Source of the DNA: Siphonodentalium dalli | Taxonomy: Eukaryota > Mollusca > Scaphopoda > Gadilida > Siphonodentaliidae | Assembly: GCA_032622095.1 (NCBI GenBank) | Contig: CP136067.1 | Coordinates: 132,373,990 to 132,437,989, forward strand | Direction: 5' to 3' | DNA: 64,000 bases | In this document: piece by piece, positions 12,303-24,696 of the stretch | Numbering within the stretch: the first letter of the stretch is position 1 | Layout: each line of letters begins with the position of its first letter | Notes under the pieces: generated by a model | Told to the model about the DNA's origin: nothing | Database searches by the model: none | What the model saw: the letters and a program-made list of their open reading frames with translations, nothing else | Translations under genes and position numbers: made by a program

Positions 12303-13208
12303 TAAAGGGAAAAAATAGCTTTTTATCATTTTTGATTCCTGGGAGTCACTTTAAAGCATTTAAATGCATTTTACAGATCCTGGTCTTTCAGTCCAATGAA
12401 TATCTCATGTATGGTGTGGCTATTCTTGCTGCTGATGTCTTCTTTCACTTACATCAGCCAAAAAAATAGTAAGATTTTTCATATAAAATGCCAATTTTTC
12501 AAGGTATTTTCAAATTTTTTCAAGGTGGTAATAGTCACATGATAATGCAAATGACCCATAACATGAGCATGTCAACGACACATATATCAATTGTTATAAG
12601 AACCTAATCTAACAAGTATTTTGGATTTTATTGCCAGTGATATGCAGATATATATCATAAAAGTGTGTCATTTCCACTGGTGGGTATGGTCATTTGAAGG
12701 TTAATAGCACTAAAACTTGGACACATTTAAGAAAATGCTTCAGCAATTCAAAGAGAGCATATCTTTATTCAACTAATTCAATATACACACACCCACATCC
12801 AGTTATCTTGGATCACCCTTGCAGACCTTAAAATGTCATATTTTATTCTTCAATGTGCTGATAAAGTCATGCGCTTGATGCTCAGCTGATCAGATCTGGA
12901 CTCAATGACCTCACATCACCAGAAGTTCTCTCATGGAAAGAATCTTGTACAGTCTTCCATAGCTGATCCAAGTTTGCAACACCAGACCCCTAAAACTGAG
13001 TGAAAATGGGGCCTGAACATGACTGGTGGTGGAAAATTGTGCTTTTTTGATGAATAATTTGTTAAAGGGGGTGGGGTTAAATTGTGTGTGATAAATAAAG
13101 AACAACAGAAGTGATATTGTTTTTTAACACATTTTTTCCATTGATGGGCAATTCTGAAGAAATGTAGGGAGTTACAATTATTCCGCGAAAAAGCGGGCTA
13201 TCGCTTTA

Positions 13209-13661
13209 GGTTACACTGGTGTAAATAAGGTTCCGAGTGACATCTAGCGGATGCGGGAGGAATATATAGGAGAGAATAAAATAGACCCTTGGCCCTGATT
13301 GGTCAATAGCCTTGTGTGCTTTTTACATAAAAAAAATCATCACACCTCTTCCCTATGATTTCCCATAGGTAAAATAACCATTGGCACAGGAATTAACCCT
13401 TTGTAGTGAAGTTTGAAATTGTTGGTGTGGTCTAAAATATGACTGTATTGTTTAATGCGGTTCTGACCACTAGTTACGAAAACATAAGATTTAAAGGCGA
13501 ATTCCCTGCTAGACAGACATGATTTTTTTGTGTAAAAAGTTTCCCAAAATGTCAATTTTTCAGATTTAAAGAAAATTTTGGACCCAACATTTATATTGCC
13601 AACACTATACGCTAAAACGTTAGCACTGAGGCCTATGGAAAACATTTACTCCAGTGTAACC
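13209..13661. mobile_element. 453-bp MITE, right copy
   Basis: It has the same orientation, length and termini (GGTTACACTGGTGTAAAT) as the left copy. It is preceded by CTTTA, which mirrors the TAAAG that follows the left copy. Confidence 0.88.
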
Positions 13662-14675
13662 TACAGCCAGTCTATGATTTGCTGTCCTCAGTCGTTGTAT
13701 ATGAATACTAAATGAAAAGTTCAAAGTGTAAAATTTGGAAAAAGACGGTTTATCTTTCAAGTGGGTATAAAATCCCCCCCTTGATGGTTTTGTAACGTCA
13801 TCCGTCCACATGATGTGAAAGTTGTTTATCAAAGCCTTATGTAAGCTACGTACCATAGTCGGGGTAAGTGAAGATTGATTTGCCCACGCCCATGTAAATC
13901 CAGTTTGAGTCAGTGTATTTTTATAAAGGTCAATAATTTTGAACTGTTTGCCGAGTGTACTCATTTTATAAACAAGAGTATACAATTTTGCAGCTATTCT
14001 CTCTTGGTTAGTACTATCAACTAATTTGGACCAAAATGATACCATGCGCTTTTTAATCTCGATGTCTAGAGGCCATCGTCCAAGTTCACCATATACTATG
14101 TAATTTGGAGTGCTTGATTTCATACGCGTTAATAATTTGCAAAATTTCAAATGCACAGCTTCTATAGTCTTGGTGTTTTCAAATCCCCAGACTTCACACC
14201 CGTATAATAATATCGGTTGCATCAAGTAATCAAACAGTTTTAAAGAGATATCAATTGGTAGGTGTAGGGTTCTGATGTTAGACAGAAGACCGAACATGGC
14301 CTTTGTTGCCTTTGATCGTATATTCTTGATTGCGCGACAGAACCTACCATTGTAGAAGAAATCGATACCTAGATACTTAAAACCGTCAAGTACACCCAAG
14401 CGGTCGTCGCTGATAGTAAATGTATGGTTCAGTGATTTAGTACCAGAAAATACCATTACTTTTGTCTTGTTATTCACCTCTAAATTCCATGCGTCGGCAT
14501 AATCACTAAATGCATTTAACATACGTTGCAACTCATGCTCGTTATCGGCAAATAATACAGTATCGTCTGCACACAGAAGGCATAACAAGTTAAGATAGTT
14601 TCTAGTTAGGTCTACGCTGCGCTGGTCAAGGTATCGCAAGCCGTCCATGGCACATGCAGTTCTCGAGAAAATCAT
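13662..14675 (-). pseudogene. Reverse transcriptase catalytic box and C-terminal half of the non-LTR element
   Basis: The frame carries L-C-A-D-D-T-V-L-F, where Y-A-D-D is usual, so the Tyr is Cys. It then has the thumb-like K-Y-L-G-I-D-F and P-I-L-L-Y-G-C-E-V-W-G motifs, followed by a long C-terminal region. The frame is cut at R-L-A-V by the composite MITE insertion. The open frame beyond 13662 is read from the insertion, not the element. Confidence 0.85.
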
Positions 14676-16380
14676 ACATCATTCAAATATAAGGAAAAAA
14701 GAAGAGGTGATAGATTTACCCCTTGCCTCACTCCCGATCTACACATGAAAAAGTCTGATCGACTACCATTTTTTAAAATACAAGACTTCGACACCCTATA
14801 CATATTACGAATAACATTGAAAACTTTCCCGTTGATGTCATTGCGCAATAGTTTGACCCAGAGTCCCTGGCGCCAAATCGTATCAAAAGCTTTGCGGAAG
14901 TCAACAAAGCAACAAAATAATTTCTTTCTTGCGCATAAGTAAAGTTGTGAGAGACAGGACACGCTGAATATTTTATCAATAGTTGATCGTCCTTTTCTAA
15001 AACCTAACTGATTTTCATGAAGTTTCTTGGTACTTTCAACAAAGTTTGAAAGTCTTGAATTGATGACACCCGTAAATAGCTGACCAATACAACTAAGTAG
15101 GGTAATGCCTCTATAAGAATCAGGGTCAGTTTTCGCACCATTGTTCTTATATAGCGGAACGATCATTCCAATAGCCCAATCGTCAGGGTAAAAACCCGTA
15201 TCAAGGACATAGTTGAACAAGCGCCGGTAGAACGGTAACATAATTTGTGAAGTTGTCTTTAAATATTCATTGCACACTCTATCAATCCCCGCGGACTTAT
15301 TTGATTTGAGAGAAGATATCACTTTCAAAATTTCATCATCTATAATAGGGGCATTCATTCCGTCACAGAAAGATAATTCTTCCATTTGACATATTAGATC
15401 GGTGATATCAGTATCATCATTTTGTTTGTTCAGCTCCTTAAAATGATCGTAGAATGTTTCCATGTTAATACAATCACGTTGCTCATTTTCCCCAGAGTAC
15501 TTTCTAAAAGTTTTCCAGAATTCTGAGGGTTCATTGTGCGACAGTGAACGAAGCTCTGCTGCACAATTATCTCGCATTTTGTTTATTTTTATATCCATAG
15601 TTTTTTTGTATGACTTGCTGGCTATTTTTAGGTGACGCTTATTTGTATCCGAATTTAAGTTATTAAATTTCTTTTTAGTCTTATTAAATTCCCTCCGTTT
15701 ACGTCTACACTCGCCGTCAAACCATATTTTTGCCTTAGTCCTTGATTTATAATGCTTCTTTTTAGTCATATTGGTAATTGAAAACGTTTTCTCTCCCGCC
15801 TTTGTTAGAACATCGGAGACTCCCCTGGTCAATAAGTCAATATCTCGGGACGAATTCACAGAGTTAACAGAATTAAACAATACATTCAGTTCAGGTATAG
15901 CTTCTTGGACCGCGGCGATATAGTCGCTATTTTTGTCGCGCCTCCATCTTCGAATCTTTGGTCCCAAGGAGACCCCATCAGTCGATTGAGCACATGTCTG
16001 CTCGCTATAAGATAAATCAAGCTTAATGGCCAGACCACAATGTACGTCTGAAAAAAGGTTTGAGAAATCAAGTATATGAAAATCGGTAACCAATCGGAAT
16101 AACATTCTGGTCGCGATCGCGTAATCAACAACACTAACTTCTCGGCATGTGCATTTGCCGACTCCGCGATCGTCACCCAACCTTCCATTCATTATATTAA
16201 TTCTACCACCCTTGCCTAAGTCGATAAGTCGGTATCCGTATGAGTTTGGTTTCCCTTTATCTTTTGAGCATCTTTCTGGCAATTTCAACAACTGAAATGG
16301 ACTTATCAAAATTGTCAGGTACACATGTATAATTGTCAAGATAATCAATGCCTGTTCGTTCATCATCATCAGTTTTGTCA
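14672..16380 (-). pseudogene. Endonuclease end, linker and reverse transcriptase fingers/palm of the non-LTR element
   Basis: This 569-codon frame starts out of register over its first 40 or so codons. It then gives the endonuclease C-terminus, a basic linker, and reverse transcriptase motifs: S-A-G-I-D-R-V, Y-R-G-I-T-L-L, Q-L-G-F-R-K-G-R-S-T, C-F-V-D-F-R-K-A-F-D-T (first catalytic Asp) and G-V-R-Q-G-V-N-L-S-P-L-L-F. A stop after Y-L-N-D-V and a frame change interrupt it before the catalytic box. Confidence 0.88.
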
Positions 16381-16532
16381 TTCAGTGTGCTCGTCCTTGC
16401 ATTAAAATCACCCAATAATAGAAGCTCATGACCCGATCCCCTAATGGTAAGAATATCCTGTATCACGTTATCGGACCATTGATTATCTGCGTATCTAGTG
16501 TTTGCGGGTGGGACATTATAGACCGCCCCTAT
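16257..16532 (-). pseudogene. APE endonuclease fragment of the non-LTR element
   Basis: The frame contains G-A-V-Y-N-V-P-P and L-L-L-L-G-D-F-N-A-R, the GDFN motif of apurinic-type endonucleases. The N-terminal catalytic part is missing because the foldback element begins at 16533. The domain continues, one frame over, in the next piece (N-G-R-L-G-D-D-R-G, then S-V-V-D-Y and a degraded S-D-V-H where S-D-H is usual). Confidence 0.85.
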
Positions 16533-19500
16533 TAGTGTGGTCGTGGTACGCAAAAAAAGGGGTCAACCCAGAAGAAATTGGTATACAAGCGATCTCGGTG
16601 TCATTCAACGCGGGAGAATCTCTGCTACAACATATCCAAAATCCGCTAAAATCCGCTTTGGGCAAAATCCAGGATCCAAGATGGCGTCCAACATGGCTGC
16701 CTTTAGTCAAAAGAGATTCTGACTGAGATTAATTCGACATAATGAGAACAAATGTTGCCATATTAATACAAATGAATACATTTTTGCGAAGGTAAAGTAT
16801 TATGCCACATATCTATAGAAAAAATGGAACCCCTCGCCCCAGATGGCTGCCAAAATGGTGGCCTAAACTCGAAAATTTGAAATTTTTGCCTAATATCTTA
16901 AAGATCAATTCCTGTTGTTTGATAATGGTTCAGACTGGCGACATTGATTAGTCATATTCATGTTAATTCATCATCGGAGCAATGAAAGATACCATAAATG
17001 GGGTCCCAGTCTCGTATACACCCTCAAAAATTTGATTTTACAGAACGCGGTATAAAATTCCACAAAAATCGCCATTGGGATTCCAGTCGTATATCAACAA
17101 GAAATTGACAGAACTGTACAATGTAAGTTGGGCATACCATTATCTATAATTACTCCAATTCAATGAAACCCAATTTGGCGCTTTGTCTTAAAATGGCTGC
17201 CAAAATGGCGGTCAAAATATGGAAAATGGCAGATATTTAGAATGGTCGTCAGAGGGTTAGACCCAGAAGAAATTGGTAAAGAAACGGTTTTGTTGTCATT
17301 CGACGCGGGAGAATCTCGTGTATAACATATCCAAAATCCGCTAAAATCCGCTTTAGGGGAAATACAGAATTCAAGATGGCGTCCAACATGGTCGCCAATA
17401 ATAATGAAAATGGCAAATATGTAGTTATTCACGAAAACCCATTCGACAAAACGCCAATTCGGCACCAATACACATCATTGATTGAAATCAATGTTTTTTG
17501 TGGGTATGAGTAGCCAATCACGATTCAAAATGCTAAGATGGCTACCAAAATGGCCACCGAAAATTGTCGAAATTTAAGTTCTGCTCAGAGGAAAGCCGAA
17601 ACAACACTTCGGTTGTGAGCTAACGATGATAGACCTATTAAACTTGTTGCCAATAATCTACTATCACAATCAGTTCAGCCCGAAATGTTCCAACTAAGCA
17701 GTATCTACTGCAGGATCCAACACGATGTCCACTTATTACGAGGGACTATCTGGAAATTAATTAAAAAGAAATTAAATTGCTACGAATCTGGATTATTTGA
17801 AAACACAGTGTCAACATTTCTACTTATAACGACTATTCGGAACATCAAATATATGGGCATCGGTGGTAGTCCGGAAGCATCAGGCTATAATAGGTTTTCC
17901 AGTGCTGGCGAAAGTGAAAAGGACAGGAGGGAAAAGCGAATAATCTGGGGTTTATTTAATTGGTGGGCAAGTTGGTTATCGGAGCTGGGGAGTTTCAAAG
18001 TAAAATTATTTTCTTCAATATCAAGAGGAAAAATGAAAATTCGCACGTACATTGTATACCCTTCACACTTTATGTGACAATTCCGTGTCATGCGATTGTG
18101 GGTATATACATGTGGATAGAAACATTCTAGTACATATATAGACGCACCTATATCTTCTACACATTTAGTGAATTTCATCAATGATATGTAGACACAATGT
18201 GCGTCACGGCTGGATCTGACCCGTAGGCGTAAAGGTATCAACCATTTAGCTTGATTAACTGGCATTTCAAGGTTGTCATTGGATAGAAATGCCACATGAA
18301 CATGGTGATTAACAACATGTTTGTCTAAGAAATGTGAACAATGAACATGTTATTTTCCGGATGTTAGACAATCAAACTGCCACATAAGGCGTTCATCCAT
18401 GCTCATCAGAGGACGAAATATGTGCAAATTACTGACACGAAAACTATTTCATGCGGACGACGTACTCTAGACCTACATCCAACGTCATTTCCTATTAACT
18501 TTTATTGTTTGTACGGACGGTTTCGAGGTTTGAAAATCCCGCTTGTCCAAGAAAACCTCCACATACTTACGGAGTCGATGTGTAAACAATGTATGGGGAT
18601 AGTTTCTTCATACATATATGTATTTGGCACACGTATTTTCTAGAACATAAGAGATCACCATTTACCGGAGAGTTGATATCTGGGAAGAGATCAGAGTAAA
18701 ACTACTTTTCTTACATGTCGAATGGGGAATCCATGGGCTACATTTAGTTCCAGCTTGAAACTTGAAAATGATGGCCGAGCCCGAATAGTTAATATTTTGT
18801 CGCATCAGTGCTATAATGTAACCCACATTTTCAACTTTCCGAGAAAATGAAGGTTGAAGTTTTTAGACAACATTTCTCCTAATGTTGACAAAGCATGACG
18901 TATTGTTGTATTTATCCCAATGAAAACTGACATTAGCTGTTCATTGAACCACATATTGTTTTCTGTTTATTCCCTCGTTTTCTTTTAAAAAGCAATAGCT
19001 TGTTTGGAGATATGACATGCCAGCGACGATTCGTTTCCGTGCTATAATGAAGTTGTGCTAATAAATGCAGATTAAGCTAAATATGGTGGCAATCGCATGT
19101 GTCTATGAACTAAAAAGTGCCTATTCTACACTATGAAAATTCACCCATGTGCATCATCATACAGAAATGTGTGGAACAATCACAAAATTTAAATCACCAA
19201 ATGATCACGTGACTAACATGGAGATACTGCCATATAGCACACATTTTAGAATTCACAAACACAAAACAGAAGTCACGTGGACAACCCGAAGCGTCCGATT
19301 GGCTGCTGTTGGACATACGACCTCATAGCACGAATAATTGTAAAGATCGCTGGAGATACGACATTTGCTTCACTGGTTTGTGCGAATATTTGTCATCCAA
19401 TGCAAGGACAGTTTGGCCCATCGGATTGGATTTTTTCTCACGATTCGAATGGTATCAAATACTCATTTCCCGCCAAAATGGATATACGACATTATAGCAC

Positions 19501-20823
19501 TGATGAGTCGAGATTTTGTCAACCCGCGGGAAGCCACCAAAAGATTGAAAATAAATAGTTTTGATGTATATGAGCCACATACATGTATATGAGCCAACTA
19601 TCAACTGCATCCACCACTCACAACTTCCATTATGTGATAAGCTGGGCAGAGTCTACCATTTTCGTTTTGGAACCATATTAGATAACATTTATTGTTTCTT
19701 TTTGTCTATTTGGTCTATTTGATCAATTATTTTGTAGACAAGATCTGTTCATCCCTAAATATCAAATGTGACCAGAACCCCAAAGTCGATTTTGGTTAAA
19801 TTTCATACCACATTCGTTATAACTTATTAGTGAAGGACCAGAGTAAACTATGATCTAATCTATTAGAAATGTCATTGCTGTAATGATCAGTTGACACGAT
19901 CATTGAAAGAATATACCCATTGTTTCCCAGTTCAGAGAGCAACAAGTGATAAACAGAAGTGATAGAAAATAGTATTTTTCACATCGGGTGGCCATTTTTG
20001 GTACTGATTTTTAAGTTTTTACATAGAGCTAGCATAATGGCATCATAAAGAGGTATACATTCGTATTTATTTAGTCAATTTTATTCATCAACCACTACTT
20101 ATAATGGATTGAATGACACTGTGATCAATATTCGCCATTTTCCATATTTTGACCGCCATTTTGGCAGCCATTTTGAGACAAAGCGCCAATTTGGGTTTCA
20201 TTGAATTGCAGTATTTATAGATATTGGTATGCCCAACTTACATTGTACAGTTCTGTCCATTTCTTGTTGATATATGACTGTAATCACAATGGAGAGTTTT
20301 GTGGAATTTTATACCGCGTTCTGTAAAATCGAATTTTTGAGGGTGTAGATGAGTCTGGGACCCCATTTATGGTATCTTTCATTGCTCCAATGATGAATTA
20401 ACATGAATATGACTAATCAATGTCGCCAGTCTGAACCATTATCAAACAACAGGAATTGATCTTTAAGATATTAGGCAAAAACTTCAAATGTTCTAGTTTA
20501 GGCCGCCATTTTTGGCGGCCATCTGGGACGATGGGTTCCATTTTTGCCATAAACAGGTGGCACAACATTTTACCTTTGCAAAAATGTATACATTTGTATA
20601 CATATGACAACATTTGTTCTCACTGTTATCGAATTAATCTCAGTCAAGAGTATCTTTTGACTAACGGCAGCCATGTTGGACGCCATGTTGGATCCTGATT
20701 TTGCCCAAAGCGGATTTTAGCGGATTTTGGATATGTTATACACGAGATTCTCCCGCGTCGAATGACACCAAAACCGCTTCTATACCAATTTATTCCGGGT
20801 CGAACCCTCTGACGACCACACTA
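16533..20823. mobile_element. 4.3-kb foldback element with about 700-bp inverted arms
   Basis: The left arm (16533 to about 17240) and right arm (about 20130-20823) are inverted copies. Both outer ends read TAGTGTGGTCGT, and the trinucleotide TAT flanks both sides. The arms carry phrases such as ATCCGCTAAAATCCGCTTT and ATGGCGTCCAACATGG. A third partial copy of the arm tip starts near 17240. The 2.9-kb middle has no recognisable gene. The element truncates the non-LTR retrotransposon. Confidence 0.82.
17600..20120. other. Interior of the 4.3-kb foldback, no gene recognised
   Basis: Short open frames (up to 136 codons at 17885-18295) overlap on both strands and show no known motif. The sequence is AT-rich and non-repetitive at the scale I can inspect. 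It may be captured host sequence or an eroded transposase region. Confidence 0.5.
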
Positions 20824-21862
20824 TATGTACAAGTCTTTGCAGCGGATTTGTTGTGATAAAACTGATATTGTTGCCCAAGTCACATGTCCTGAATTAAGAT
20901 TAATTGGTTTGACTACAAAATGTTTCGAGCATTATGCCGGACACTGCCAAACGCCTTCTGTGAGTCTTGGCAACACTCTTGTAGTTCAAAATTTATGTCA
21001 TTTGCGCAAATGATGGACTTTTGGACCACATAAGACATCACAAGGCAACTTATGCCTTTTTTAAACTATAGACAAAGACAGTATGGAAGTCAGACACAGA
21101 CTGTTCCTTGTTCATTACAACTATTACATGGGCCGATGTTTCAAGTTATCAATTTCCAGGACTATAAGAACTTTGTCGGAAATACATCGCCCAGTTTTTA
21201 CAGAGTCGGCTATTGTCGTAAATGTTCAATCCAACTATAAATGACTGTTACTGATAGTGTTGTGATATACACAAACATTGTTATTCCATACACTATTATG
21301 CATGAAGACATTAAGTCAACATTTATGTATATAAATGTCGCTATGGCAGTATTCCTGTGTAAATGACGCGAGTGTATAAAATAAATCGATAGTCTTATAT
21401 AGTAATGGGCACATCCACCCTGTTGTGGGTGGATGTGCCTTCAATGAATGCATTAGCGATATATAATATTTCATATTACATATACTATAATATAATAATT
21501 ATGTACCTGTTAAATGTGCTTTTGTCATATATTTGTATTTGAATTTTGTATATCTCATATATCATGATTGTTGATTTATTGAGATTAAAGAATTGAAAAA
21601 GTGCGTAAGTGACTGGACAAGTTCACACCTTATGTTACCAAAACAAGTATGACTATTCAAATGTTTTACTTTTACTTACATTTGAGATATAACTGTGAAA
21701 GCTTTGTTTCTTTATGTCTTAAAACTGGAGACAAGATCCGTATGTTATAGATTGGTCAAATTTAGTATTAATCGCACATGTATATATAATCAAATTTGCG
21801 CATAATATGCAAATCGAGCTACGGATGATATACAAGTTTACATGTATCATATTATTTTCTTA
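20824..21862. other. No gene recognised; contains one strong hairpin
   Basis: Frames of 62 codons at 20825-21013 and 21052-21240 have no recognisable motif. The only clear structure is the hairpin at 21408-21439. Confidence 0.45.
21408..21439. repeat. Perfect 13-bp stem hairpin
   Basis: GGCACATCCACCC, loop TGTTGT, GGGTGGATGTGCC. It is GC-rich in an AT-rich setting. No flanking inverted repeat or T-run suggests a known role. Confidence 0.75.
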
Positions 21863-22448
21863 TCTATTATATAGTGTGTCTGTCTGTGCCTCTGTCTGTA
21901 TGTCTGTGTGTTCGCGATGGACTCGAAAACGACCTAACCGATTTCGATGAAACTTGGTATGTGGGGGTACTTTCGGCCGTGGAGTGGCACGGGCCTGTTA
22001 ATTTGCCCGTGCGACGTGACCTTGACCTTGAAATCGGGTCATTTCAAGGTCGAACGCCCGAGTATCATGGGATTTCGTAAGCCTATTCGTTTGTCCGTGC
22101 GACGTGATCTTGGCCTTAAACTCGGGTCGATTCAAGGTCAAATCGCGAATTTTGATGGGATTTCGACGAAATTTGATACGTGGGGTTACTTTTGTCCACT
22201 GAGTGTTTTGGACGGGTCGAGTCGTGACCCCGACCTGACCTTGACCTTCAAAATGATCAATTCGAGGTCAAATCGGGTAAAACCGGATGGTTTTCGACGG
22301 GTACTTTTGTCCGGGCAGTGTTTTGACGGGTCAAATCGTGACCCCACCTGACCCTTGACCTTCAAAATGGACAATTCAAGGTCAAATCGCGCAATTCGCC
22401 GAAAAGCAGAGGGGAAACAGCCCGGACGAAGTCGGATCCACCTGCTAG
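21863..22448 (+). mobile_element. Helitron-like element 1 of a tandem array (family A)
   Basis: It starts TCTATTATATAGTGTGTCTG after an A and ends CCACCTGCTAG. The core is close to 3369-4325 but shorter, with fewer tandem units. It is joined directly to the next element. Confidence 0.8.
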
Positions 22449-23128
22449 TCTCATATATATTTTGAAGACCTCTGTCTGTCTGTATGTTTGTCTGTATGTC
22501 ATTTATACAAATCTACGATTCTCGACCGATCGGGACGAAACTTGGTACGTGTGTGTAGATTGACCAGGCGGTCGTCAACGTCGTATTGGCGAGCCCGTGT
22601 GGCGCTCGCTTCGCACATGCGCAGACGAGATCTCGGAAACGGGTAGAGTTATCGACTTGAAATTTGCTATATGAATGTATCTTGCCCCGGATACGAATTT
22701 TATCGGGTCACCGAGCCCGTGCGACACAAGCTTCGCGCATGCGCAGACCAGATCTCGGAAACGGGTGGAGCTATCGACTTGAAATTTGGTATGTGAATGT
22801 ATCTTGCCCCGGATACGAATTTTATCGGGTCGCCGAGCCCGTGCGACGCCACCTTCGCGCATGCGAAGACGAGATTTCGGAAACGGCTCGAGCTATCGAC
22901 TTGAAATTTGGTATGTGAATGTATCTTGCCCCGGATACGAATTTTATCGGGTCGCCGAGCCCGTGCGACGCCAGCTTCGCGCATGCGCAGACCAGATCTC
23001 GGAAACGGGTAGAGCTGTCGACTTGAAATTTGGTTTTTGAATAGCCCGGACAACGTCGGGCTGGGTAGAGCTATCGACTTGAAATTTGGTTTTTGAATAT
23101 CCCGGACAACGTCGGGCTCATCGGCTAG
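22449..23128 (+). mobile_element. Helitron-like element 2 of the array (family B)
   Basis: It starts TCTCATATATATTTTGAAGA directly after the CTAG of the previous element. It ends with hairpin GCCCGGACAACGTCGGGC then TCATCGGCTAG. The core holds about four copies of a 124-bp unit with GAGCCCGTGCGACGCCAGC and GGATACGAATTTTATCGGG. A second, partial copy of the terminal hairpin lies at about 23043. Confidence 0.8.
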
Positions 23129-23642
23129 TCTCATATATATTTTGAAGACCTCTGTTTGTTTGCTTGTCTGTATGTATGTCTGTATGTCATTTATGCAAAG
23201 CTATGATTCTCGACCGATCGGGACGAAACGTGGTACGTGTGTGTAGTTTGACCAGGCGGTCGTCAAAGTCGTATTGGCGAGCCCGTGAGGCGCCCGCTTC
23301 GCGCATGCGCAGACGAGATCTCGGAAACGGATGGAGCTATCGACTAGAAATTTTCTATGTGAATGTATCTTGCCCCGGATACGAATTTTATCGGGTCGCG
23401 GAGCCCGTGCGACCTCAGCTTCGCGCATGCGCAGACCAGATCTCGGAAACGGGTGGAGCTATCGACTTGAAATTTGGTATGTGAATGTATCTTGCCCCGG
23501 ATACGAATTTTATATATCGGGTCGCCGAGCCCGTGCGACGCCAGCTTCGCGCATGCGCAGACCAGATCTCGGAAACGGGTAGAGCTATCGACTTGAAATT
23601 TGGTTTTTGAATAGCCCGGACAACGTCGGGCTCATCGGCTAG
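23129..23642 (+). mobile_element. Helitron-like element 3 of the array (family B)
   Basis: It has the same ends as element 2 with fewer 124-bp units. It starts TCTCATATATATTTTGAAGA and ends TCATCGGCTAG, abutting both neighbours without spacer. Confidence 0.8.
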
Positions 23643-24696
23643 TCTATTATATATTTTGGGAAATCTGTCTGTGTGTCTGTCTGTCTGTTCGCGATGGACT
23701 CGAAAACGGCCGAGGCGATTTCGATGAAACTTGGTATGTGGGGGTACTTTCGGTCGGGGAGTGGCATGGGCCTGTTAATTTTCCCGTGCGACGTGACCTT
23801 GATCTTGAAATCGGGTCAATTCAAGGTCAAATCGAGAATTTTTATGGGATTTCGACAAAATTTTATACATAGGGTTACGTTTGTCCACTGAGTGTGTTGG
23901 ACGGGTCGAGTCGTGACCCCACCTGACCTTGACCTTCAAAATGATCAATTCGATGTCAAATCGGGTAAAACTGGATGGATTTCGACGGGTACTTTTGTCT
24001 GGTACTTTTGTTTGGGCAGTGTTTTCGACGGATCAAATCGTGACCCCATTTCAAAATGGACAATTCAAGGTCAAATCGCGCAATTCGCCGAAAAGCAGAG
24101 GGGAAACAGCCCGGACGAAGTCGGTGCACTGAGTGTTTTGGCGGGTCAAATCCTGACCCCGACCTGACATTGACCTTCAAAATGATCAATTCGAGGTCAA
24201 ATCGGGTAAAACCGGATGGATTTCGACGGGTACTTTTGTCCGGGCAGTGTTTTGGACGGGCAAATCGTGACCCCACCTGACCTTTACCTTCAAAATGGAC
24301 AATTAAAGGTCAAATCGCGCAATTCGCCGAGAAGCAGAGGGGAAACAGCCCGGAAATCGGGTCAATTCAAGGTCAAATCGCAAATTTTTATGGGATTTCG
24401 ACGAAATTTGATAAATAGGGTTACTTTTGTCCACTGAGTGTTTTGGACGGGTCAAATCGTGATCCCGACCTGACCTTGACCTTCAAAATGATCCATTCAT
24501 GGTCAAATCTGGTAAAACCGGATGAATTTCGACGGGTTCTTTTGTCGGGTACTTTTGTCCAAGGAGTGTTTTGGACGGGTCAAATCTTGACCCCACCTCA
24601 TCTTGACCTTCAAAATGGACAATTCAAGGTCAAATCGCGCGATTCTCCGAAAAGCAGAGGGGAAACAGCCCGGACGAAGTCGGGTCCACCTGCTAG
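23643..24696 (+). mobile_element. Helitron-like element 4 of the array (family A)
   Basis: It starts TCTATTATATATTTTGGG and ends CCACCTGCTAG before a T at 24697. The core contains duplicated blocks: the pre-terminal phrase AAGCAGAGGGGAAACAGCCC occurs three times, as if ends had been captured inside. Confidence 0.8.

Larger units (their letters stand above)
11850..13661. mobile_element. Composite insertion of two direct MITE copies with TACA target duplication
   Basis: It sits inside the non-LTR reading frame. TACA lies on both sides (11846-11849 and 13662-13665). The unit consists of a 453-bp MITE, 906 bases of unrelated sequence, and a second 453-bp MITE in the same orientation. The interior starts TAAAGGG and ends GCTTTA. 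No transposase frame is seen inside. Confidence 0.8.
11567..16532 (-). mobile_element. Decayed non-LTR retrotransposon (endonuclease-reverse transcriptase), 5'-truncated and interrupted
   Basis: In minus-strand order it shows an APE-type endonuclease remnant, a reverse transcriptase, and a C-terminal Cys/His finger. The LINE-type reading frame is broken by frameshifts near 16260-16380 and near 14675. It is further split by a 1.8-kb insertion at 11850-13661. The 5' end is lost where a foldback element starts at 16533. It resembles elements annotated in invertebrates as jockey-like mobile-element polymerases; the clade is not certain. It is not active. Confidence 0.88.

Noticed and set aside
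12095-13645. Two similar frames beginning M-F-S-I-G-L
   Set aside because: They are the same stretch of the two MITE copies, not a duplicated gene.
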